DNA from: Bacteroidota bacterium
GTDB lineage: Bacteria; Bacteroidota; Ignavibacteria; Ignavibacteriales; Ignavibacteriaceae
Length of the DNA: 6,487 nt
NCBI GenBank assembly: GCA_021796135.1
Contig: JAJYOQ010000240.1
Location: 1 to 6,487 of the forward strand
Reading direction: 5' to 3'
Shown: positions 1 to 6,100 of the stretch, piece by piece
How positions within the stretch are numbered: position 1 is the stretch's first letter
Layout of the letters: every line of letters begins with the position of its first letter
Notes under the pieces: generated by a model
What the model was told of the DNA's origin: nothing
What the model saw: the letters and a program-made list of their open reading frames with translations, nothing else
Databases searched by the model: none
Made by a program: the position numbers and the translations under genes

Positions 1-73
1 ATACTGCAGAGACAAATTCAAATGAAACGAATGGGTCTTTGTTAACTTCTGTAAAAAACCTCTTTATATGCAT
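1..73 (-). CDS. N-terminal fragment of a probable adenosylcobalamin-dependent (class II) ribonucleotide reductase
   Basis: This is the start of a gene that runs off the left edge. The ATG is the complement of 71-73, preceded on the minus strand by a strong Shine-Dalgarno-like AAGGAAGG that ends four bases before the ATG. The visible 24 residues begin MHIKRFFTEVNKDPF and continue VSFEFVSAV. Class II ribonucleotide reductases of many bacteria begin with a similar pattern (M-x-I-x-R-x-F-T, then a short acidic stretch, D-P/A-[YF], then a [IF]-E-F segment before the conserved NPDG region). The enzyme reduces ribonucleotides to deoxyribonucleotides with a B12 cofactor in the cytoplasm. None of the diagnostic catalytic cysteines or the NPDG motif lies inside the window, so the family call rests on the N-terminal pattern alone. 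The existence of the gene, with a good RBS, divergent orientation and an open frame to the edge, is more certain than its identity. Confidence 0.5.
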   Translation of the reverse strand, partial: MHIKRFFTEVNKDPFVSFEFVSAV

Positions 74-362
74 AAAACCTTCCTTCTAACTAAAAGTTAT
101 GTATTAATTCTCGAATAATATTTTTTTAGCAAATTTTATTGCTGGTAATTTCATGAGGAATATTAAGAATTTTCTTTTCGCTAAAACATACATGGAAATA
201 TCGTGAAGAATAAATTTCAAAATATTTTTATTAATCAACGCAGTAAAAAACTTTTAGCAAACTTGACGATTTATTTTTTAAAAAACAAATTAAATTTTTT
301 AAGATGTTACTTTACGCATAATTTAGCAAAAAAAAAATTAAAATTATTTTTTCTTACTCAAA

Positions 363-410
363 ATAAATTAAATTTTATCAAAATTACCGCTTATATAAAA
401 TTTAATTTAT
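363..410. repeat. Perfect 16-bp inverted repeat with a 16-base loop
   Basis: ATAAATTAAATTTTAT at 363-378 is the exact reverse complement of ATAAAATTTAATTTAT at 395-410. The 16-base loop (379-394) carries the only G/C-containing stretch here, ACCGC. The stem is entirely A/T, so as RNA it would be weak, and on the plus strand no U-run follows it, which argues against an intrinsic terminator. It lies 78 bases upstream of the ABC operon start. It may be a protein-binding site or chance structure in A+T-rich DNA. The arms are read directly; any function is inference. Confidence 0.6.
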
Positions 411-422
411 CTTAAGATAAAT
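405..422. promoter_or_regulatory. Perfect 18-bp palindrome upstream of the ABC operon, possible operator
   Basis: ATTTATCTTAAGATAAAT is identical to its own reverse complement, with its centre between 413 and 414. It ends 66 bases before the TTG start of the ABC ATPase gene and overlaps the right arm of the 363-410 inverted repeat by six bases, so the two structures exclude each other as hairpins. A symmetrical site of this length in a divergent promoter region is what a dimeric repressor or activator would bind. No regulator gene lies in the window and I do not recognise the motif as a known box, so the operator role is inferred. Confidence 0.4.
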
Positions 423-477
423 ATATTTATTATTGTTTTAGAAATTCAGTGTGACTTGAGAAAAATCAAAGAATATT

Positions 478-483
478 AAGAGG
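478..483 (+). promoter_or_regulatory. Ribosome binding site fixing the TTG start of the ABC ATPase gene
   Basis: AAGAGG is followed by five A residues and then TTG at 489-491. An in-frame TAA at 477-479 closes the frame just upstream, and no ATG or GTG lies between this stop and residue 2. TTG is therefore the only usual initiation codon that keeps the conserved N-terminal ABC strand (I-E-I-E-N-L-S-K-K-F). Confidence 0.75.
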
Positions 484-488
484 AAAAA

Positions 489-1409
489 TTGTCCGGAGAT
501 AGCATTATTGAGATAGAAAATCTATCCAAGAAGTTTAAGAGTTTCAAAGCTGTGGATAACCTAAACTTAAACGTTTGTTATGGAGATGTGTTTGGCTTTC
601 TAGGGCCAAACGGGGCTGGCAAAAGTACTACAATACGTATGATGACTTCTCTTATTACTCCTAGCAGCGGTAAAATAAAAATATTCGGTAAAATTCTCCA
701 TGAAAAGAGAAATGAAATTTTAAAAAGAGTAGGATCTATTGTGGAAAAGCCTGATTTCTATGGATACCTAAGTGCTTATAAAAATCTAGAAATATTAGGA
801 AAAATTTCAGGAAAAGAAATATCATCAAATAGAATAATGGAAGTTTTGGAATTAGTTGGTCTTGAAAAAAGATATTCCAGTAAAGTTAAAACTTTTTCAC
901 ATGGTATGAAGCAAAGATTAGGAATAGCACAAGCTTTAATCCATGATCCTGATTTAATTATCCTCGATGAACCAACGACCGGTCTCGATCCTCAGGGTAT
1001 GAAAGAAATACGTGATTTAATTGTTTTTTTAAGCAAAGAAAAAGGAAAGACAATTTTTCTTTCTTCTCATGTCTTGCATGAAGTTGAATTTGTAGCAAAT
1101 CGCATGGTAATAATAAGTCAAGGTTCTGCAAAAGTTGAAGGTAATGTAAAAGAATTATTGGAAGCTAATAAGCTAAAAGTGACTTTCCTGCTTGAAAACG
1201 ATGAAAAAGCTAAAGTAATCTTAAGTGAATCTTTATGGGATTCAAAACTTATTTCGATTTTGAACAATAAATTTATTTTTTTGCTTGAGCAGGATGAAAT
1301 TTCAGAGTTAAATAGATTTTTTGTGACTAATAATATTTTAGTCAGTGCTATTATTCCGACAAGATCACTGGAAGAATACTTCCTTGAAATTACAAAAAGG
1401 GAATCCTGA
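489..1409 (+). CDS. ABC transporter ATP-binding protein, ABC-2/BcrA-like (CcmA/COG1131 type)
   Basis: This 306-residue cytoplasmic ATPase should drive the permease encoded next. Walker A is GPNGAGKST (residues 39-47). The signature is the FSHGMKQRL variant (136-144) typical of the BcrA/drug and antibiotic exporter branch. Walker B is LIILDEP (156-162) with catalytic Glu161, the D-loop is GLDP (165-168) and the switch histidine is His194 in LSSH. The Q-loop position appears to be Glu86 (IVEKPDFY), as in many BcrA-like proteins. Residues from about 225 to 306 form the C-terminal extension common in ABC-2 ATPases. The start is TTG at 489, fixed by the RBS AAGAGG and an upstream in-frame stop. 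The stop overlaps the next gene by one base (TGATG), which implies translational coupling. The substrate cannot be read from the sequence; export of a lipid, peptide, drug or envelope component are all possible. The family call is firm and the substrate is unknown. Confidence 0.95.
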   Translation: MSGDSIIEIENLSKKFKSFKAVDNLNLNVCYGDVFGFLGPNGAGKSTTIRMMTSLITPSSGKIKIFGKILHEKRNEILKRVGSIVEKPDFYGYLSAYKNLEILGKISGKEISSNRIMEVLELVGLEKRYSSKVKTFSHGMKQRLGIAQALIHDPDLIILDEPTTGLDPQGMKEIRDLIVFLSKEKGKTIFLSSHVLHEVEFVANRMVIISQGSAKVEGNVKELLEANKLKVTFLLENDEKAKVILSESLWDSKLISILNNKFIFLLEQDEISELNRFFVTNNILVSAIIPTRSLEEYFLEITKRES

Positions 1410-2248
1410 TGTTTAATCTGATTTTGATAGAATTGTACAAGATATTTAAGAAATGGCGAACATATATAGGATTTATTGTTATATCAGTCTTGATTCCAAT
1501 TATTCAAATTGCAATGTTTATGGAAGGACAGAAGTCTATAAACTTTATGACTAGGAATCTTCAGCAATCCTTTATACTGGTCGGGAATCTCTTAAATTCA
1601 TATTTAGTTTCATTTTTCATATTGAATAGTCTGACTATCCATATTCCCTTTTTAATAGCTCTAGTAACAGGAGATTTACTTGCGGGCGAAGCAACAGCAG
1701 GGACATATCGTATCCTTTTGACTAGACCAATTTCAAGAATTACTATTGTTACTGCTAAATTCTTAGCAGGAATAATTTATACATTTCTGCTTATTTCGTG
1801 GCTTGCAATAATGAGTCTTGGGTTAGGTACATTAATTTTTGGGACAGGAGAATTATTAAATATAAGTAATGGTGTCATAATAATTCTAGCAAAAAATGAT
1901 ATACTTTGGAGATTTCTCTTGTCTTATGCTTTCGCTGTTCTAAGCATGAGTGTTATTGCATCGCTAGCTTTTATGTTTTCTGCTTTAGTGGAGAATGCAA
2001 TCGGACCTATTATTTCTACTATGGCTATAATTATTACATTTATGGTTGTTTCTGCAATAAATATTGATATATTTCAAGCAATTAAACCTTATTTATTTAC
2101 TAATTATATGAGTTCGTGGAGAGCTCTTTTTGAAAATCCAATTAATATTCCAGATATATTAAAATCTTCGTTGATTTTACTTATTCATATAATAGTTTTT
2201 TATTCAGCAGCTTTATTTTTATTTAATAGAAAAGATATTCTTTCTTGA
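1409..2248 (+). CDS. ABC-2 type transporter permease
   Basis: This 279-residue inner-membrane protein has about six hydrophobic helices (roughly residues 19-38, 64-88, 111-145, 167-192, 196-217 and 252-272). Between the second and third lies G-D-L-L-A-G-E-A-T-A-G-T followed by L-L-T-R-P-I-S-R (88-110). This is the conserved loop of ABC-2 permeases of the NatB/BcrB kind that contacts the ATPase. A basic amphipathic N-terminus (YKIFKKWRTY, 10-19) precedes helix 1, as usual. Its ATG shares one base with the stop of the ATPase gene, and AAAGGGA at 1396-1402 can serve as the RBS. The protein presumably dimerises and pairs with two ATPase subunits to form a full exporter. Length and end (F-N-R-K-D-I-L-S) are normal for a complete family member. 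The substrate is not evident. Confidence 0.9.
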   Translation: MFNLILIELYKIFKKWRTYIGFIVISVLIPIIQIAMFMEGQKSINFMTRNLQQSFILVGNLLNSYLVSFFILNSLTIHIPFLIALVTGDLLAGEATAGTYRILLTRPISRITIVTAKFLAGIIYTFLLISWLAIMSLGLGTLIFGTGELLNISNGVIIILAKNDILWRFLLSYAFAVLSMSVIASLAFMFSALVENAIGPIISTMAIIITFMVVSAINIDIFQAIKPYLFTNYMSSWRALFENPINIPDILKSSLILLIHIIVFYSAALFLFNRKDILS

Positions 2249-2263
2249 TTTTGAGGCATTTTT

Positions 2264-2950
2264 ATGGGAAAAATGATTTTACTAACCTTTTTATTCGTTG
2301 GTTGTAGCTTTAGTCAGACAATTAGTCCGGATTTAATAATTAAAAATACAAAAGATGCATTCTCTGTTGTAAAGGATTATACAGTAGATGCTTCAGTAAA
2401 AATTGAGGCAAACTTTATAAAAGTACCTGAAATGAACGTGAAAATATTTTTTAAGCAGCCTGATAAGATACAAATACAATCAAAAGAATTTGCTATGTTA
2501 CCTAAAACCGGATTGAATTATTCACCTTCTTCTTTATTTAATGGGAAATATTCTTCCTTTTATGTAAAAGAAGATACTGTGGATGGTGAAAAGACTTATG
2601 TAGTGAAAATTATTCCTTTAGAAGATAACGGTGATATAATTTTAACTACCTTATGGATAGATAAAAAGAAATTTGTAATAAGAAAAATTGAATCGTCTAC
2701 CAAAACAAACGGAACATTTACAATTTTACTTAATTATGATTTTTTAGCAAATAAATATCCACTTCCAGTTTCAATGATATTTTCATTTGATGTTAACAGA
2801 ATGAACATGGTTCCCAGGGGGGAAGAAAATAGAAGAGAGGCAATAAATCAAATGCCTAAAAACATTATGGGAAAGGTTATAGTTACTTATTCAAATTATA
2901 AAGTAAATAAAGGCGTCCCGGACCAAATTTTTAATTTCCACAATAAATAA
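2264..2950 (+). CDS. Secreted LolA-like (outer-membrane lipoprotein-sorting fold) protein
   Basis: This 228-residue protein begins with a short hydrophobic export signal (residues 1-18, MILLTFLFVGCSFSQ core). Cleavage could follow SFSQ. Alternatively, FVGC with Cys14 could act as a loose lipobox and give a lipoprotein. The mature part is beta-rich: F-F-K-Q-P-D-K-I-Q-I near 62-71, L-W-I-D-K-K-K-F at 130-137, a Y-P-L-P segment near 165-168, and a C-terminal Y-S-N-Y-K-V-N-K-G-V-P-D-Q-I-F (209-223). This order of motifs resembles the LolA/LolB half-barrel family (outer-membrane lipoprotein-sorting proteins) that bind acyl chains in the periplasm. The start ATG has GAGG at 2253-2256 with seven bases spacing, and an in-frame TGA at 2252-2254 limits any upstream start. 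It lies 15 bp behind the permease, so it is almost surely co-transcribed. A role as periplasmic acceptor or chaperone for the exported substrate is inferred. The fold call is moderate because no true LolA signature is exact. Confidence 0.6.
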   Translation: MGKMILLTFLFVGCSFSQTISPDLIIKNTKDAFSVVKDYTVDASVKIEANFIKVPEMNVKIFFKQPDKIQIQSKEFAMLPKTGLNYSPSSLFNGKYSSFYVKEDTVDGEKTYVVKIIPLEDNGDIILTTLWIDKKKFVIRKIESSTKTNGTFTILLNYDFLANKYPLPVSMIFSFDVNRMNMVPRGEENRREAINQMPKNIMGKVIVTYSNYKVNKGVPDQIFNFHNK

Positions 2951-2986
2951 TTAAGCTTTAATATCTTATTAATTGCAAAATTGTAT
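2951..2986. other. Convergent intergenic spacer without a clear terminator
   Basis: Thirty-six A+T-rich bases lie between the convergent stops. The only symmetric element is TTAATA (2958-2963), loop TCT, then TATTAA (2967-2972). This six-pair A/T stem is too weak and lacks a U-run, so I do not call a terminator. Termination of both transcripts must rely on something not visible here or on a factor such as Rho. Confidence 0.5.
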
Positions 2987-3316
2987 TTAGAGTTTTTCAA
3001 CTTTTACTGCAGTACCATAGCATAAAACTTCACTTACCCCGGACATTAATTCGGTCGTATCATACCTGACTCCTATGACAGCATTAGCATTTAATTGTTC
3101 AGCATGCTGAACCATAAGTTCGTAAGAATCTGTGCGTGTTTTTTCGCATAGCTCCGTAAATAAAGAAATATTCCCACCAAACAATGTTTGAAGGGAACCG
3201 CCAATTGTTCCAAAAACTGATCTTGATCTAACGATTATTCCTTTTACAATGCCTAAATTCTTAACAATTTTATAACCTTCTAGATTAAAGGTTGTTGTAA
3301 CCAAAGAGTGATCCAT
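2987..3316 (-). CDS. ybjQ: YbjQ/UPF0145 family protein
   Basis: This is a complete 109-residue member of the UPF0145 (YbjQ, DUF74) family, usually annotated as heavy-metal-binding domain proteins of unknown function. Diagnostic stretches are visible in order: T-T-T-F-N-L-E-G-Y at 7-15, G-I-V-K-G-I-I-V-R-S-R at 22-32, L-Q-T-L-F-G-G-N-I at 42-50, H-A-E-Q-L-N-A-N-A-V-I-G-V-R-Y-D at 71-86 and V-L-C-Y-G-T-A-V-K-V-E at 97-107. It has no signal peptide or membrane helix, so it is expected in the cytoplasm. The ATG has a strong RBS, AAAGGAG, six bases upstream. It lies 48 bp behind fabF on the same strand and may be the last gene of that transcript, although a separate promoter cannot be excluded. 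Neither the metal-binding role nor a link to fatty acid synthesis is established for the family. Confidence 0.92.
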   Translation of the reverse strand: MDHSLVTTTFNLEGYKIVKNLGIVKGIIVRSRSVFGTIGGSLQTLFGGNISLFTELCEKTRTDSYELMVQHAEQLNANAVIGVRYDTTELMSGVSEVLCYGTAVKVEKL

Positions 3317-3364
3317 AGTAAACTCCTTTAGCTATATCTGAGATTAAAATACTTTATCGGGAAA

Positions 3365-4627
3365 TTATTCATAATATTTTTTGAAAACAACTGAAGTATT
3401 ATGCCCGCCAAAACCAAAAGCATTACTTATTGCAATTTCAACATTACGTTGTTGTGGTTTATTAAAAGTATAATTAAGATCGCAATTTGGATCAGCATTG
3501 ACAAAATTAATAGTCGGCGGAATAGTATTATTCTTAATTGCTAAAATGGAAGCAATTGCTTCAACTGCTCCGGCAGCTCCTAAAAGATGGCCAGTCATGC
3601 TTTTGGTCGAGGAAACATTCATTTTGTAAGCATGATCTCCAAAAATCTTTTTGATTGCTTTTGTCTCGGCAATATCACCAAGTTCTGTTGAAGTACCGTG
3701 CATATTTATATAATCAACTTGGTCTGGTTGAATTTGTGCGTTTTCTAAAGCCATATTCATTGCCAGAATTGCTCCAATTCCTTCAGGATGTGGTGCTGTA
3801 ATATGATGAGCATCCGCAGAAAGACCCATTCCGATTACTTCGGCATAAATATTCGCATTTCGTTTTTTTGCATGTTCTAATTCTTCTAATATTATTATTC
3901 CTCCGCCTTCTCCCATTACAAATCCATCACGTGATGAATCAAATGGTCGGCTTGCTGTTTCCGGAGAATCATTTCTAGTTGATAAGGCTTTAGCTGAATT
4001 GAAACCACCGATACCAATTTCATTTATTGCTGCCTCACTGCCGCCTGCAAAAATCACATCGGCAATTCCTTGTTTTATTAATAAGAATCCGTCAATCATA
4101 TTATTGTTTGCAGTGGCGCATGCCGAAACAATGCAATAGTTTGGACCTCTGAATCCATAATGAATTGAAATATAACCTGCAGCTATATCAGGAATTAACA
4201 TAGGAATAAAAAATGGTGAAACGCGCTGAGGTCCTTCAGTATAATTAATCACTGACTGGTTATAAAATGTTTGAATTCCGCCGATTCCGCTTCCAAAAAT
4301 AACTCCAATTCTTGCTCGTTCTTCTTCTGTTAAAAGTTCAGGTCTTAATCCGCTGTCTTTGATAGCTTCAGCACTGGCAGCCATAGCATATTGTGCATAT
4401 GGGTCAAGTCTTCGGGCAGTTTTTCTATCCATATAATTTGTAGCATCAAAGCCTTTTAAGGTACATGCAAATTTTGTGTCTAATTTAGAAGTGTCAAATG
4501 AAGTAATTAAAGCTCCGCCGCTTTTACTATTCATCATTCCATCCCAAAATTCTGCTACTGATAATCCGATTGGAGTTAATGCTCCCATTCCGGTTATAAC
4601 TATACGCCTGGATTTGTTATCTGTCAT
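3365..4627 (-). CDS. fabF: Beta-ketoacyl-[acyl-carrier-protein] synthase II (FabF)
   Basis: This 420-residue thiolase-fold condensing enzyme joins malonyl-ACP to a growing acyl-ACP with loss of CO2, which elongates fatty acids in the cytoplasm. The protein is full length. R-R-I-V-I-T-G-M-G at 7-15 opens the domain. The nucleophile is Cys170 in V-S-A-C-A-T, the catalytic histidines are His310 (M-H-G-T-S-T) and His347 (T-G-H-L-L-G), and Lys342 lies in S-S-T-K-S-M. Phe404/Phe406 of N-A-F-G-F-G-G-H-N form the gate. The usual GGTN is GGHN here, a variant found in many FabF proteins. R-P-F-D-S-S-R-D-G-F-V-M-G-E-G (227-241) is also diagnostic. The ATG is preceded by AGGA about five bases upstream. 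The common neighbours acpP and rnc are absent; instead the gene follows an M16 peptidase by 100 bp and precedes ybjQ. It could be one of several KAS paralogues in this genome, but every catalytic residue expected of FabF is present. Confidence 0.96.
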   Translation of the reverse strand: MTDNKSRRIVITGMGALTPIGLSVAEFWDGMMNSKSGGALITSFDTSKLDTKFACTLKGFDATNYMDRKTARRLDPYAQYAMAASAEAIKDSGLRPELLTEEERARIGVIFGSGIGGIQTFYNQSVINYTEGPQRVSPFFIPMLIPDIAAGYISIHYGFRGPNYCIVSACATANNNMIDGFLLIKQGIADVIFAGGSEAAINEIGIGGFNSAKALSTRNDSPETASRPFDSSRDGFVMGEGGGIIILEELEHAKKRNANIYAEVIGMGLSADAHHITAPHPEGIGAILAMNMALENAQIQPDQVDYINMHGTSTELGDIAETKAIKKIFGDHAYKMNVSSTKSMTGHLLGAAGAVEAIASILAIKNNTIPPTINFVNADPNCDLNYTFNKPQQRNVEIAISNAFGFGGHNTSVVFKKYYE

Positions 4628-4727
4628 TTTTTTCCTATGCTGTTCTTAATAATTTTTATTTAACAAAATACGATATAAAGATCTTTTAAAAATAAAATTT
4701 TAATAATTAATTAGAATTGAATTTATT
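4628..4727. other. Intergenic gap between the M16 gene and fabF, likely site of a fabF promoter
   Basis: These 100 A+T-rich bases lie between two same-strand genes, enough for a separate promoter of fabF. A perfect 10-bp palindrome AAAGATCTTT sits at 4677-4686, and TAATTAATTA at 4704-4713 is also self-complementary. On the minus strand TATATC and TATTTTG lie near 4663-4676, loosely like a -10 or a Bacteroidota TAnnTTTG element, but neither fits well and no -35 partner is clear. No G/C-rich hairpin with a U-run follows the M16 stop, so read-through from the peptidase genes is possible. Confidence 0.35.
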
Positions 4728-6095
4728 TTATAATATTGTTTTTCCCATATAATCAGTTGTTATTATATTCTCAAATTTTGCTTCTTGCAGCTGTGGTAAA
4801 AGTTTCTCAGTATCACCAACAATTACAATTAAAAGTTCGTCAGGAAAAATACTTTCCTTCGCAATTGAGTTGACATCATCTATTGAGACGCTTGCTATAT
4901 TATCCATATACGTATTAAAATAATTATCTGGTAAAGAATGAGCTACAAGCATAGACAGATTCGAAGCTATTTGACCATAAGTTTCAAAATTCGAAGGAAA
5001 TTGCCTTATCAAGTATGATTTTGCAAATTCTAATTCCTCAGCGGTTATTCCTTGTCTTATATTGTTTAATTCAAATATGATTTCTTTTAATGCATTAGCA
5101 GTATTCTCCATTCCAACAGAAGTTGAAACCATAAAGAATCCTCCATTGTCATAGTATCCAAATGAAGAGGAAGCCCCGTATGTATATCCTTTATTCTCAC
5201 GAAGGTTCATATTTATTCGACTTGTAAAAGGTCCACCTAATATTGTGTTCAGTATAAGTTTTTTGAAATATACTTTTTGATCTCTTGGTGAAGCTATATG
5301 TCCAATCCTAATTTCGCTTTGTACAGAGTTTTTTTTATCGACTAAGAATATTTGCTTTTGCGTTTCTTTGGTCCGTATTACGATTTTTTTTGCTTCATTT
5401 TTTATACCCCATTTAGATAAATTATCGTCTAATTTTTTGATTAATTCATCTTTATCAATATTTCCGACAACCACCAGAGTAGAATTTTCTGGAGTAAAAT
5501 ATTCCATATAGTGATTTTTCACATCATTAGTAGAAATCTTTTTGACTTCATCTTCATATCCATATACGGGAAATGCATAAGGATTGTTATCTCCCCATAA
5601 ATAATAACTAAAATTTTGGTCTGCAATTTCTTCAGGTACATCTTTCAATTGAATTAATTGTGTGAGAACTTTCCTTTTTTGTCGCAAAATGTCTTCATCA
5701 TTAAAATGTGGGTTTTTTATGATCATGCTAAAAAGTTCCAGTGACCTGTCAAGATTTTCTGTTAAAGTTTGAAAGGATAAATGGACTCTATCCTGATTAG
5801 AATTAGCATTAAATGAAGTTCCTAAATAGTTGAATTCTTCGCTTAATTCTAAAGAAGAATAATCCCCGGCACCCTCATCAATTGACATTGCAAAAAGATT
5901 TGAAAGACCTTTCTTGTTTTGAGGATCAAACTTACTTCCTGCTCTTGTAATTAGATTTAAACGAATAATTGGAAGTTTATTTTTTTGGATATATAAAACT
6001 TCTAATCCATTTTTCAGATTAAATTTTACTATTTCAGGTAGAGAAAATGAAATATTATTACCCGGCATTGGTTTTATTTCTCTTCTTAAAATCAT
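4728..6095 (-). CDS. M16 family peptidase-like subunit with degenerate zinc-binding motif
   Basis: This 455-residue protein has the two-lobed M16 (pitrilysin/MPP-like, M16B) layout: an N-terminal domain from about 20 to 215 (opening F-N-L-K-N-G-L-E-V-L) and a C-terminal domain from about 245 to 430. Where active members carry HxxEH after G-x-A, this one reads G-L-S-N-L-F-A-M (63-70), so the three ligand positions are Asn66, Ala69 and Met70. The downstream glutamate ligand appears to be Gln146. It should not bind catalytic zinc. It keeps the substrate-side face: S-R-I-N-M-N-L-R-E (292-300) and K-G-Y-T-Y-G-A-S-S (302-310), matching the Arg/Tyr region of non-catalytic M16B partners. No signal peptide is visible. 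The ATG at 6095 lies five bases after the preceding M16 stop, with AGGA overlapping that stop region as RBS; Met10 is an alternative start with a poorer RBS. It probably forms a heterodimer with the upstream gene product and contributes substrate binding. Confidence 0.9.
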   Translation of the reverse strand: MILRREIKPMPGNNISFSLPEIVKFNLKNGLEVLYIQKNKLPIIRLNLITRAGSKFDPQNKKGLSNLFAMSIDEGAGDYSSLELSEEFNYLGTSFNANSNQDRVHLSFQTLTENLDRSLELFSMIIKNPHFNDEDILRQKRKVLTQLIQLKDVPEEIADQNFSYYLWGDNNPYAFPVYGYEDEVKKISTNDVKNHYMEYFTPENSTLVVVGNIDKDELIKKLDDNLSKWGIKNEAKKIVIRTKETQKQIFLVDKKNSVQSEIRIGHIASPRDQKVYFKKLILNTILGGPFTSRINMNLRENKGYTYGASSSFGYYDNGGFFMVSTSVGMENTANALKEIIFELNNIRQGITAEELEFAKSYLIRQFPSNFETYGQIASNLSMLVAHSLPDNYFNTYMDNIASVSIDDVNSIAKESIFPDELLIVIVGDTEKLLPQLQEAKFENIITTDYMGKTIL

Positions 6096-6100
6096 AATAG

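Larger units (their letters stand above)
74..488. other. A+T-rich divergent intergenic region without a supported gene
   Basis: About 415 bases separate two divergently oriented genes, so the region should contain promoters for both directions. It is dominated by A and T runs, including seven T at 121-127 and ten A at 328-337. It holds a 5-bp stem (AGCAA 128-132 with TTGCT 139-143), three copies of TTTAGCAAA (125-133, 253-261, 322-330), the 12-mer AAATTAAATTTT at 287-298 and 365-376, and the inverted repeats listed separately. A TTGACG at 263-268 resembles a -35 box, but no good -10 box lies 16-18 bases downstream. TATTAT at 428-433 resembles a -10 box but has no partner. I see no tRNA, riboswitch core or credible ORF; the one 70-codon frame (203-415) reads as translated A+T-rich DNA. 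Confidence 0.7.

Noticed and set aside
128..143. AGCAA/TTGCT stem next to seven T as a terminator
   Set aside because: The T run precedes the stem on the plus strand, and on the minus strand the stem is followed by A, so neither orientation gives a terminator; the stem is only five pairs.
125..330. Three copies of TTTAGCAAA in the intergenic region
   Set aside because: Spacing is irregular and the same 9-mer also occurs inside a coding region at 2743-2751, so it is probably a by-product of composition.
203..415. A 70-codon GTG-start frame on the plus strand
   Set aside because: Its composition is almost only Lys, Asn, Phe, Leu and Ile, as expected from translating A+T-rich DNA. It has a poor RBS, runs through the inverted repeats and shows no domain.
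158..481. GAATATTAAGA occurs at 158-168 and again at 471-481, flanking most of the divergent intergenic region
   Set aside because: An 11-base A+T-rich match without inverted ends, transposase or target duplication is not evidence of an inserted element.
2498..2512. LPKTG, matching the sortase LPXTG motif, in the LolA-like protein
   Set aside because: It is internal (residues 79-83), with no following hydrophobic segment and basic tail, and the rest of the protein points to a Gram-negative envelope. Coincidence.
2958..2972. Hairpin TTAATA-TCT-TATTAA between the convergent genes as a bidirectional terminator
   Set aside because: Six A/T pairs with no G/C and no U-run are too weak to support a terminator call.
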